Shown here: piece by piece, positions 1 to 7,472 of the stretch | Numbering within the stretch: the stretch's first letter is position 1 | Layout of the letters: every line of letters starts with the position of its first letter | Source: Oricola thermophila | GTDB taxonomy: Bacteria > Pseudomonadota > Alphaproteobacteria > Rhizobiales > Rhizobiaceae | Assembly: GCF_013358405.1 (NCBI RefSeq) | Contig: NZ_CP054836.1 | Coordinates: 248,001-312,000, forward strand | Length of the DNA stretch: 64,000 bases | Reading direction: 5' to 3' | Program-made: the position numbers and the translations under genes | Notes under the pieces: generated by a model | Databases searched by the model: none | What the model saw: the letters and a program-made list of their open reading frames with translations, nothing else | What the model was told of the DNA's origin: nothing

Positions 1-492
1 CGGCGCAACGGCGCGATCCGCCTGCGCCAGACCAGCGGACTGGCGCGCATCTTCGGCGGCCAGATTTCCAAGCGCGGCAAGTCCGAGGTGCGGACACCGC
101 ACATTGTGCTCGGCGTGCGTGGCGGGATCGTCGATGTTGCCGTGGAGAACGGGCGGTCTATCGCGACGCTGCGCGGCGGGCTGATGGTGTGCCGCGCCGG
201 CGGCAAGAAGCGCACCGTCACCAATCCCGGCATGTCCTGCGTATCCGACGGCAGGGAGCTGTCGATCCTGCGCATTGCCGGGAACGGCAGGCAGCTCGTC
301 ACGCCGGCGTCCCGCGGAGGCGGGACCAGCCCGGGCAGCGGCCGGGAATTCGACGGTGCCCATTGCGCCAGCGGCGCGGCCAGCGTGTTCTGCAGGTCTC
401 GCGATGGCGGATTGCCGCGGCCCGGCACCTCGACCGGCAGCGGAATCCAGACGAGCGGTCCGTCCGGTGGCAACAACTACTATCGCCAATAG
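1..492 (+). CDS. FecR-domain protein, C-terminal part
   Basis: The frame is open from the first base, so the 5' end of the gene lies outside the window and only about 163 residues are seen. The visible part reads as the end of a FecR domain: a beta-rich stretch in which a gly-rich segment (ARIFGG..SKRGKSEVRTPH) is followed by the typical 'TPHIVLGVRGG' turn and the 'NPG' loop, then a low-complexity Gly/Ser/Arg tail ending in NNYYRQ. FecR domains are ligand-sensing or scaffold domains in the periplasm. The cyclase gene begins 24 bases downstream, and FecR-domain proteins next to CHASE2 cyclases are a recurring pair, so the two probably share an operon and a signalling role. Ligand and topology cannot be judged from this fragment. 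Confidence 0.75.
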   Translation, partial: RRNGAIRLRQTSGLARIFGGQISKRGKSEVRTPHIVLGVRGGIVDVAVENGRSIATLRGGLMVCRAGGKKRTVTNPGMSCVSDGRELSILRIAGNGRQLVTPASRGGGTSPGSGREFDGAHCASGAASVFCRSRDGGLPRPGTSTGSGIQTSGPSGGNNYYRQ

Positions 493-516
493 AAGGGCAA
501 CGGGCGGAGCGGGACC

Positions 517-2412
517 GTGAGGGCTGCGTCGAAGGCAGCGCGCGGACTTCCGGGCGCGCGGGGTCTGGCTGTCCTGTTCGCTCTGCTGGCGATCATCCTG
601 CCAGGTGGCCACGCGGTCTTCGACGACCTGTCCGGCAGGCTGCGCGAGAAAACCTTCGACAGCTACCAGTCCGTATCCCCGCGCGATCTCGACATGAGCC
701 GGATGGCGGTGGTTGCCATCGACGAGGTAAGCCTCGCCCGCTTCGGACGCTGGCCCTGGCCTCGCGAGCGGGTGGCCGCGCTGGTCGACGCGGTGACGCG
801 GAGCGGTGCGTCCGCGGTCGGGCTGGACGTGTTCTTCTCCGAACCCGACGACGGTCCTGGCGGTGCGCAAGGCGACGCTTCGCTGGCCGGGGCGCTGGCG
901 CGCGCGCCGTCGGTGCTTGCCATGTCCCTCGATCCGGATGCCGGGCCGCTCGGCCTCGAGGAAAAGGCCGGGTGGACGGTCGTGGGGCTCGATCCCGGAT
1001 CGGCGGAGGCCGTGCCGGGCGGTATCGCGCCGCTGCCCATGCTGGCCGATGCCGTGGCAGGTCTCGGCATCGTGCGCGTGCTGCCGGACCGGGATGGCGT
1101 GATTCGAAAGGTGCCGCTGATATGGGCGGAAGGGCAAGAGGGGCAATCGCGTCTCTGGCCGGCACTGTCGATGGAAATGTTGCGGGTGGCGCAGGACGCA
1201 CCCGGCTACACGCTGCGGCTGGAGGGACTGCCGACCGACGCCGTGCGCGTCGGCGGCCTGACCGTGCCGCTGGGCGAGGACGGGCGTATTCGCATCATCG
1301 ACACGCCGGCCGCCGTGCCGCATGTCTCGGCGGCCTCGCTGCTGGAGGAGGGACAGGCCGACGGACTGGACGGGAGGATCGCATTGATAGCGGTGGATGC
1401 GGCGGGAATCGACCAGTACCACCTGACGGCCCGCGGCGGGCACAGGCTCGGCGCCGACATTCACGCGATCCTGATGGCGCAGATGCTGGAAGGACGCTAC
1501 CTGTTCGAGGCACCGCATGCACGGGCGATCGAGCGGGGGATGTTCCTGGGCGGTAGCGCGATGCTTCTGCTCATCCTGAGCGTTCTTGCCCGGCGGCCGT
1601 TGCTGGCGGGCCTGCTTTCCGTGCCGGTGATCCTCGCGCCGCTTGCCATTGGCGCATTCGCCTATGCGTCGAGAGACATGCTCCTGGACGGCGTGCAGCC
1701 GGCGGCCGGCCTGCTGGTGGCGGGAGCGGCGGGCGGATACATGCTCTATCGCGAGGCGGAGCGTCGGCGCAGCATGCTGCAGAAACAGTTCTCGCAATTC
1801 CTGTCGCCGGAGGTCGTGAAGCACCTGGCCGCGACCGATGCCGTGGCGGCGCTGAGGGTGGAGGATCGGGAGATTTCGGCGATGCTGGTCGATGTACGCG
1901 GCTTTACTGCCATGTCTTCGTCGCTGGGCTCCGACAAGACTGTAACTGTGGTCAACCATTTCCTGGAGATCGCGAACCGCGAGATCTTCGCGCGGGGCGG
2001 CACGATCGACAAGTATATGGGCGACGCGGTGCTGGCCATCTGGAACGCGCCACTGGAGGTGGCCGACCATGCCGACCGCGCGATAGACTGCGCCAGGGCG
2101 ATCATCTCCGCCGTCTCCTCGGGCAACGCGCAGCTGCAAGCGAGCGGGCTGCCGGGAATCGATGTGGTTGCGACGGTGGAAAGCGGTGTCTGCTCGGTCG
2201 GCAACATGGGCACCGAGCAGCGCATCGACTACACGGCCATCGGACCCGCCATCAACATGGTGGCCCGGCTGGAGGTGGAGACGAAGAAGCGTGGCGAGCC
2301 GGTGTTGATAGGTCCCGGTGCGGCCGCGCGAACACGCTTTGCACTCGAACCGCTCGGTGAGGTACACCTGCGCGGCATGGAAGCCCCCTGCACGGTGTTC
2401 CGACCGGCTTGA
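517..2412 (+). CDS. CHASE2-domain adenylate/guanylate cyclase
   Basis: Membrane-anchored class III nucleotide cyclase of 631 residues. A hydrophobic segment near residues 16-33 is followed by a CHASE2 extracytoplasmic sensor domain (about 35-330), then three closely spaced transmembrane helices (about 345-410) and a cytoplasmic catalytic domain (about 445-610). The catalytic domain has both metal-binding aspartates, in VDVRGF (about 458) and in MGDAVLAIW (about 501), and the late NMVARLE motif, so it looks active and should make cAMP or cGMP. The GTG start at 517 is preceded by GGAG at 506-509. It follows the FecR-domain gene closely and converges with the TetR gene, leaving four bases between stops. 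The signal sensed is unknown. Whether the product is cAMP or cGMP cannot be settled by eye. Confidence 0.9.
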   Translation: MRAASKAARGLPGARGLAVLFALLAIILPGGHAVFDDLSGRLREKTFDSYQSVSPRDLDMSRMAVVAIDEVSLARFGRWPWPRERVAALVDAVTRSGASAVGLDVFFSEPDDGPGGAQGDASLAGALARAPSVLAMSLDPDAGPLGLEEKAGWTVVGLDPGSAEAVPGGIAPLPMLADAVAGLGIVRVLPDRDGVIRKVPLIWAEGQEGQSRLWPALSMEMLRVAQDAPGYTLRLEGLPTDAVRVGGLTVPLGEDGRIRIIDTPAAVPHVSAASLLEEGQADGLDGRIALIAVDAAGIDQYHLTARGGHRLGADIHAILMAQMLEGRYLFEAPHARAIERGMFLGGSAMLLLILSVLARRPLLAGLLSVPVILAPLAIGAFAYASRDMLLDGVQPAAGLLVAGAAGGYMLYREAERRRSMLQKQFSQFLSPEVVKHLAATDAVAALRVEDREISAMLVDVRGFTAMSSSLGSDKTVTVVNHFLEIANREIFARGGTIDKYMGDAVLAIWNAPLEVADHADRAIDCARAIISAVSSGNAQLQASGLPGIDVVATVESGVCSVGNMGTEQRIDYTAIGPAINMVARLEVETKKRGEPVLIGPGAAARTRFALEPLGEVHLRGMEAPCTVFRPA

Positions 2413-2416
2413 CCGG

Positions 2417-3013
2417 TCAGCCCGTTGCCCGGATCACGAGGACGCGGCGTGCAAGAGATTTCATCGCCTCGACATAGTCCGACTGCGACCAGTTGCAGTC
2501 GATGACCAGGTGTTCCCAGTTTTCGATGGAAACCAATGTCCAGAGCAGGTCCGTTGCCTGTTTCGGCGTGTAGTCGGGGGACAGGACGCCGTCGCGATCG
2601 AGGGCGCCGACCGCAGCCTCGAAACCTTCCCGTACCGCCCGCAACCTGTCCGCCCAGGCAATGCGCGCTGCATCGTCCTCGTCCTGCATCGATATCAGCG
2701 CCCTCGCGACGCCGTGGATCAACGGGATGTAATCGCCCCACGCCTCGATGAAGGCGTCGAGGCGCTCAATCCCGGATGCCGCCGAACGGCTGGGTGCAAG
2801 ACGGGTGTCGATGTCGTTCACCGCATCGATATGGCGGGTGGTCGCGATCAGCAGCTCCGCCCGCGTGGGGAAGTGCAGATAGAGCGCCTGCCGGCTGATT
2901 CCTGCCTCGCGGGCGATGTCCGACATGCGTATCTCGTTGCCATTGCCCTTTTCCAGCAGTTTCCATGCCGATTGAAGGATGCGGGTTCGGGTGTCCGTGA
3001 TTTTGCTTGACAT
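2417..3013 (-). CDS. TetR-family transcriptional regulator
   Basis: About 198 residues. The N-terminal helix-turn-helix is clear: TRTRILQSAWKLL, then IRMSDIAREAGISRQALYLHF at about residues 30-50, the standard TetR recognition unit; the rest is the variable ligand-binding and dimerisation half. I chose the ATG at 3013 because it gives the usual short N-terminus (MSSKITDTR); a GTG at 3028 would add five residues and neither has a good ribosome-binding site. The gene is divergent from the NAD(P)H-binding oxidoreductase, and three palindromes lie in the gap, one of them across this start codon. That points to autorepression together with control of the neighbouring oxidoreductase and DUF1772 genes. 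The ligand is unknown. Confidence 0.9.
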   Translation of the reverse strand: MSSKITDTRTRILQSAWKLLEKGNGNEIRMSDIAREAGISRQALYLHFPTRAELLIATTRHIDAVNDIDTRLAPSRSAASGIERLDAFIEAWGDYIPLIHGVARALISMQDEDDAARIAWADRLRAVREGFEAAVGALDRDGVLSPDYTPKQATDLLWTLVSIENWEHLVIDCNWSQSDYVEAMKSLARRVLVIRATG

Positions 3014-3064
3014 GGTGTCAAGATGCACGTACTTGACGCCATGTCAACTTGACACCGTGTCAAG
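3006..3064. promoter_or_regulatory. Three tandem TTGAC-N5-GTCAA palindromes (putative TetR operators)
   Basis: Three copies of the same dyad occupy the 82-base gap between divergent genes. Copy A, 3006-3022, is CTTGACA-TGG-TGTCAAG, perfect in both arms. Copy B, 3032-3048, is CTTGACG-CCA-TGTCAAC, with the inner TTGAC/GTCAA intact. Copy C, 3048-3064, is CTTGACA-CCG-TGTCAAG, perfect and extendable by one more base pair. Centres are 26 and 16 bases apart. Copy A overlaps the TetR start codon. Tandem dyads beside a TetR gene are normally its binding sites; this assignment is inference from position and symmetry. Confidence 0.75.
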
Positions 3065-3095
3065 TTCGGCAATGCGGACATGAAAGGAGCCCCAC

Positions 3096-3725
3096 ATGAA
3101 AGCGATCGTATTCGGTGCAACCGGAAATGTCGGCAGGCTTGCCGTCGCGCGAATGCTCAGGGACGGACACGCGGTTACGGCTTTCGCGCGCCGGCCCGGG
3201 AAAATAGGCATCGAGCATCCGGCTCTTGCCCTCAAGGCCGGCGACGCGATGGATCCAGGGCAGGTCGCCGATGCCGTCAAGGGACATGACGCGGTAGTCA
3301 TAGCCCTCGGATCGGGCATGAAGCGCAAGAGCAGGATTCGCTCGACGGGCACCATGAACGTGATCGAGGCGATGCACCGGCACGGCGTTCGCCGGCTGGT
3401 CTGCCAGTCGACACTGGGCGCACACGAGAGCTGGAGCAACCTGAATTTCTTCTGGAAACGGATCATGTTTGGCCTCTTGCTGCGGCCGGTCTTCCTCGAC
3501 CACGAACTGCAGGAGAAGCTGGTCAGGGCCAGCGGTCTCGACTGGACCATCGTGCGTCCTAGCGCGTTCGCCGACGGCCCGGCGACGGGTTCGTTCAAGG
3601 AGAATTTCGGACCGGGCGAGCGAGAGCTGAAGCTGACGATCGCGCGCGAGGACATCGCCGCCTTCCTGAGCCGGCAGCTGAACGATCTTACCTATCTGCG
3701 ACGCGCTGTCGCCATCTCCAACTGA
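3096..3725 (+). CDS. NAD(P)H-binding (NmrA/SDR-like) oxidoreductase
   Basis: 209 residues with the N-terminal Rossmann signature VFGATGNVGRLAV, i.e. the GxxGxxG nucleotide-binding loop at about residues 7-13, and the atypical-SDR pattern VRRLVCQSTLGAH in the middle. The family contains NAD(P)H-binding proteins such as flavin reductases, quinone reductases and NmrA-like redox sensors; there is no classical YxxxK catalytic pair visible, so a specific reaction cannot be given. A GGAG sits at 3085-3088, eight bases before the ATG. It is the first gene of a two-gene unit with the DUF1772 protein and is divergent from the TetR regulator, probably its repressor. Likely cytoplasmic. Confidence 0.85.
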   Translation: MKAIVFGATGNVGRLAVARMLRDGHAVTAFARRPGKIGIEHPALALKAGDAMDPGQVADAVKGHDAVVIALGSGMKRKSRIRSTGTMNVIEAMHRHGVRRLVCQSTLGAHESWSNLNFFWKRIMFGLLLRPVFLDHELQEKLVRASGLDWTIVRPSAFADGPATGSFKENFGPGERELKLTIAREDIAAFLSRQLNDLTYLRRAVAISN

Positions 3726-3750
3726 CGGTCGCGGGACAAGGAGCCGGACG

Positions 3751-4248
3751 ATGTTCGATCAATGGTTGCCATGGGGGCTTGCGGGGGCGGCGATAGCCTC
3801 CGCGCTCGTGGCGGGAGTGTTCCTGGCCTTTTCCGATTTCATAATGCGGTCGCTCGGCGCGGCGCGACCGGCTGCGGGAATGGAGGCGATGCAGGAAATC
3901 AATCGCAAGGTCTACCGGTCCGGCTTCATTGTCTTGCTGATAGCCATGGTGCCGGTGTCGCTGGCGATCGTGGCCTGTACGCCGGTGTTTGCGGGCGCAA
4001 TGGCGGCTTCCTGGTCGATTGCCGGCGCGGTACTCTACATCCTCGGGGTTTTCGCGGTGACGGCAGCGGGCAACGTGCCGATGAACAAGCGGCTCGATGT
4101 GCTCGACCCGGCGGATGGCGATACGCGCAGATACTGGCGCCAATACGCGCGGCGCTGGACATGGTTGAACCATGTGCGCATGGCCGCTTCCGCAGGCTCC
4201 GCCATCTGCTATCTCGCCGCGGCAATGCTTGCGGGACAAGCCGCATGA
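3751..4248 (+). CDS. DUF1772 (anthrone oxygenase family) membrane protein
   Basis: 165 residues with four predicted membrane helices (about residues 8-28, 56-78, 84-106 and 143-163). The conserved features of the DUF1772/anthrone oxygenase family are present: an early FLAFSDFIMRSL segment, the NVPMNKRL motif after the third helix (about 109-116), and the W-x-RYW/WTWLNHVR stretch ahead of the last helix. Some fungal relatives oxidise anthrones; bacterial members are mostly uncharacterised. It follows the NAD(P)H-binding oxidoreductase by 25 bases, so the two probably form a redox pair under the TetR regulator, perhaps responding to an aromatic or quinone-like compound. That last point is inference. 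Confidence 0.8.
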   Translation: MFDQWLPWGLAGAAIASALVAGVFLAFSDFIMRSLGAARPAAGMEAMQEINRKVYRSGFIVLLIAMVPVSLAIVACTPVFAGAMAASWSIAGAVLYILGVFAVTAAGNVPMNKRLDVLDPADGDTRRYWRQYARRWTWLNHVRMAASAGSAICYLAAAMLAGQAA

Positions 4249-4318
4249 CCCTGCCGGAGATACCTTATTTCGGCGTGCTCCTCCGATCGGAGACGCTTTC
4301 TCATCCGTCCGGGGCGTG

Positions 4319-5473
4319 TCAGCGCAGATACATGGTCGTGCCCTCGACCTTCGATATCTTCGGGCGGTAGTTCTGCGTGTCGTACATGCCGGCGACATCG
4401 ACACGATGTTCGCCGCGGGTGGAGATGTCGGCGGGCTTCGTCACATAGCGTCCGTCGCTGATCGAGACCATCAGGCCGGTCCTGCCTTCCTCGATCAGCT
4501 GCACGACCTGGGTGCCGAAATTCTTCGCCACGATCAGGTCCACGGCATCCGGCGGCCCGGAACGCAAGAGATAGCCGAGATTCTGGATCATCATGTTGGT
4601 GCCGGTCAGCTCCTTCAGCCCGACGCCGACCCGTTCCCCGATGCCGCCCAGCTTCCGGTGGCCATAGGCATCGGCTTCGCCCTTCTCGATGATACCTTCG
4701 CCGGAAACCATGGCGCCTTCCGAAACCACGCAAACCGCGTAGTTGGACGGATTGGTGTCGCGGTCCCGCGTCATCAGTTCGGCGAGCCGTTCCAGCTCGA
4801 AGGGAACCTCGGCGATCAGCGTGCGATCGGCGTCGGCCAGATAGCCGGCGGCCAGTGCCGACATGCCGCAGTTGCGGCCGAACATCTCGACGATGAGAAA
4901 GCGTTCATGCGAACCGGCAGTGGTACGCAGCCGGTTGATCATCTCCACGGAACGGGTGACGCAGGTGGAAAAGCCGATGCAGTAGTCGGTGCCGAATACG
5001 TCGTTGTCCATGGTTTTCGGAATGCACATGGTGGGTGCGCCGGCCTCGTGCAGTTCTGCCGCATAGGACAGCGTGTCGTCGCCGCCGATGGCGATCAGAA
5101 CGTCGATCTTCAGAGCCTCGATCACTGACAGGACATGGCCCGTGGCGTCGACATAGCCCGCGTCGGCATGGGGTTCCCTTTTCGTGACATGGGGAGGTAC
5201 GTCGGATGCCTTCATGCGCGACGGTCGGGTGCGCGACGAATGCAGGATGGTGCCGCCGGACCGGTTGATCGAGCGGACGAAATCCGGCGTCAGCGGGAAA
5301 TGGTGGTCGGCTGTCGCCTCGAGATTGTCCGGGTCCGTCTGAACCGGGCCGGCCCAGCCGCGGCGAAAGCCGGTGACGGTCCACCCGTTCCGGCAGGCCT
5401 CGTTGACCACCGCCTTGATCGCCGCATTGAGGCCCGGCACGTCGCCGCCGCCGGTCAGAATTCCAAGATGCAT
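4319..5473 (-). CDS. pfp: Pyrophosphate-type 6-phosphofructokinase
   Basis: 384 residues of the phosphofructokinase A family. The N-terminal GILTGGGDVPGLNAAIKAVV is the family's phosphate-binding start. Two diagnostic positions favour pyrophosphate over ATP as donor: IGGDDTL, where ATP enzymes have GGDGS, and PKTMDND, where ATP enzymes have PGTIDND. The fructose 6-phosphate segment MGR-like EMFGRNCG is present, and the C-terminal half carries the regular second domain. Such enzymes interconvert fructose 6-phosphate and fructose 1,6-bisphosphate reversibly with PPi. The ATG at 5473 follows a GGAGAG ribosome-binding site. The gene is divergent from the sugar phosphorylase across 241 bases and sits in a glucosylglycerate locus. 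Donor specificity is inferred from the two motifs, not proved. Confidence 0.9.
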   Translation of the reverse strand: MHLGILTGGGDVPGLNAAIKAVVNEACRNGWTVTGFRRGWAGPVQTDPDNLEATADHHFPLTPDFVRSINRSGGTILHSSRTRPSRMKASDVPPHVTKREPHADAGYVDATGHVLSVIEALKIDVLIAIGGDDTLSYAAELHEAGAPTMCIPKTMDNDVFGTDYCIGFSTCVTRSVEMINRLRTTAGSHERFLIVEMFGRNCGMSALAAGYLADADRTLIAEVPFELERLAELMTRDRDTNPSNYAVCVVSEGAMVSGEGIIEKGEADAYGHRKLGGIGERVGVGLKELTGTNMMIQNLGYLLRSGPPDAVDLIVAKNFGTQVVQLIEEGRTGLMVSISDGRYVTKPADISTRGEHRVDVAGMYDTQNYRPKISKVEGTTMYLR

Positions 5474-5556
5474 GGCTCTCTCCTTTTCGCCGCGTGCCGC
5501 CGGCAAAGGACGCGAGCGGCCGGTCAGGGAAGGATAGAACAGGATCTCTCGGGGTT

Positions 5557-5566
5557 AAATCGATTT
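5557..5566. promoter_or_regulatory. AAATCGATTT palindrome in the divergent pfp/phosphorylase promoter region
   Basis: The 241-base gap 5474-5714 separates the divergent phosphofructokinase and phosphorylase genes. Near its middle is the perfect palindrome AAATCGATTT, inside an AT-rich patch flanked by GGGG and CCCC. The central CG with A/T arms fits the general form of LacI-family operators. A ten-base palindrome can arise by chance, so this is a candidate only. No -35/-10 pair is convincing in this gap. Confidence 0.3.
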
Positions 5567-5714
5567 GTTCCCCGAAAACCGGCGGTCTCCGCCATTTGCA
5601 CGCGGCAATGGAGGAATTCTGTAGGCCGGTTCGGCAATGCACCCTTGAAACGGCGCACAATATCAGGGCACGATGCATTTTTGTGCAGCGCAGCGACGAG
5701 GTGTCCAGGCAGGC

Positions 5715-7460
5715 ATGATTTCGGTCAATTCCCAACTCCGTACCAAACTCATGGGTCTGGTGAAGGAAATCTATCCGGACGAGGATGCGGCCCACCTGTC
5801 GAGGCGTATTCTAGAGGCCTTCTGGCCGGACGGAAGGTCACCGCGCCAGCGGTCACGCCAGCTCGGAAATTCGCTGTGGTCGCAAAAGGATGCCATCGTC
5901 ATTGCCTATGGCAATGCGGTAATCGATGGCCAGCACAAGCCGCTCGATCTCCTTCACGACCTGCTGAAACGGTATTTTGCCGACGCCATCACCGGCGTGC
6001 ACATCCTGCCGTTCTTTCCCTTCACTTCGGATGACGGCTTCGCGGTGACGGACTACGAACAGGTCAATTCACGGCTCGGCGACTGGGCCGACATCAACCG
6101 TATCGGCGACGAATTCCAGCTGATGTCGGATCTCGTTCTGAACCACATGTCCAGCCAGTCGAAATGGTTCAACGAGTACCTGCAGGGGCATGAACCCTAT
6201 GACAAATACTTCTTCGAGGCATCGCCTTCGGACGACCTGTCGGCGGTCGTGCGTCCGCGGGCGCATCCCCTCCTGCGGGAAGTCGAAACCGCGAACGGGA
6301 CGCGCCACGTGTGGTGCACCTTCTCCCACGACCAGGTCGACCTGAACTATGCCAATCCCGACGTTCTGGTCGACATGATCCGCGTCATGCGGCTGCATGT
6401 CGCCAATGGCGTGCGGATCATCCGGCTCGATGCGGTGGCCTTCATCTGGAAGGAAATCGGCACTTCCTGCATCCACCTGCCGCAGACGCACGCGATCGTG
6501 CGCCTGATGAGGTTGCTATGCGACTATGCCGAGGAGCGGGTGGTCCTGCTGACCGAGACCAACGTGCCCAACGCGGAAAACCTTTCCTATTTCGGCAATC
6601 GCAACGAGGCGCACGCGATCTACAACTTCTCGCTGCCGCCGCTGATCCTTCATGCAATGCTGACCGGCACCTCGCGATATCTGAATGCCTGGCAGATGGC
6701 GATGCCGCCGGCACCGTTGGGCTGCGCCTATCTCAACTTCACCGCCTCGCATGACGGCATCGGCCTGCGCCCTGCCGAGGGGCTGCTCGACGAGGCGGAA
6801 ATCGGCCGGATGATCGACACGGTAAAGGCCTTCGGGGGCAGGGTGAACATGCGCTCGCTGCCGGACGGGAGCCAGCGACCCTACGAACTGAACACGACCT
6901 TCTACGAAGCCATGAAGGGAACCGTGGAGGGGCCGGACGAATGGCAGTTCGAGCGCTTCCTTGCCAGCCAGACCATACAGATGGCGCTGGAGGGCATTCC
7001 CGCATTCTACATCCACTCGCTCATCGGGACGGGAAACGACTACGCGGCGGTCGAGCGAACGGGGCAGAACCGCAGCATCAACCGCAAGCGCTGGGATTAT
7101 CCGGAACTGCGCGGTTTGCTGGACGATCCGTCGACCGTTCATGCGCGCATCCTGGAGGCAATGAAGGCGCGTATCCGGATCCGTGCCCGCCAGCCGGCCT
7201 TTCACCCGAACGCGACGCAGTTCACCCTGCATCTTGGCGACAAGCTGTTCGGTTTCTGGCGACAGAGCATGGACCGGGACCAGTCGATTTTCGCCATGCA
7301 CAACGTGTCGAAGGAGGAGGTCTCCATTCCGGCGATGTCGCTCAATCTCATCACCGGGATGAAATGGAAAGACCTGCTCTCCGGAGAGGAAATCGATCCC
7401 TCGCACGGAGACATCAAGTTCGCGCCGTACCAGTGTCGGTGGATATCCAACCGGGAATAA
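5715..7460 (+). CDS. GH13 sugar phosphorylase, probably glucosylglycerate phosphorylase
   Basis: 581 residues of the sucrose phosphorylase subfamily GH13_18. The (beta/alpha)8 catalytic motifs are readable: VRIIRLDAVAFIWKE with the nucleophile Asp at about 240, LLTETNVPN with the acid/base Glu at about 281, and TASHDGIGLRP with the transition-state Asp at about 345. The GTSCIHLPQTH stretch is typical of the branch with sucrose 6-phosphate and glucosylglycerate phosphorylases (E. coli YcjM type) rather than of bifidobacterial sucrose phosphorylase. Such enzymes release glucose 1-phosphate from an alpha-glucoside using phosphate. The neighbouring gpgS and phosphatase genes, which make glucosylglycerate, argue for glucosylglycerate as substrate; sucrose 6-phosphate is the main alternative. 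The ATG at 5715 is chosen; an in-frame ATG at 5673 would add 14 residues. Cytoplasmic. Confidence 0.85.
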   Translation: MISVNSQLRTKLMGLVKEIYPDEDAAHLSRRILEAFWPDGRSPRQRSRQLGNSLWSQKDAIVIAYGNAVIDGQHKPLDLLHDLLKRYFADAITGVHILPFFPFTSDDGFAVTDYEQVNSRLGDWADINRIGDEFQLMSDLVLNHMSSQSKWFNEYLQGHEPYDKYFFEASPSDDLSAVVRPRAHPLLREVETANGTRHVWCTFSHDQVDLNYANPDVLVDMIRVMRLHVANGVRIIRLDAVAFIWKEIGTSCIHLPQTHAIVRLMRLLCDYAEERVVLLTETNVPNAENLSYFGNRNEAHAIYNFSLPPLILHAMLTGTSRYLNAWQMAMPPAPLGCAYLNFTASHDGIGLRPAEGLLDEAEIGRMIDTVKAFGGRVNMRSLPDGSQRPYELNTTFYEAMKGTVEGPDEWQFERFLASQTIQMALEGIPAFYIHSLIGTGNDYAAVERTGQNRSINRKRWDYPELRGLLDDPSTVHARILEAMKARIRIRARQPAFHPNATQFTLHLGDKLFGFWRQSMDRDQSIFAMHNVSKEEVSIPAMSLNLITGMKWKDLLSGEEIDPSHGDIKFAPYQCRWISNRE

Positions 7461-7472
7461 ATGACGGTAGCG

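Noticed and set aside
189..1556. 455-codon plus-strand frame overlapping the FecR and cyclase genes
   Set aside because: Arg/Ala/Gly-rich chance frame in another phase from two convincing genes.
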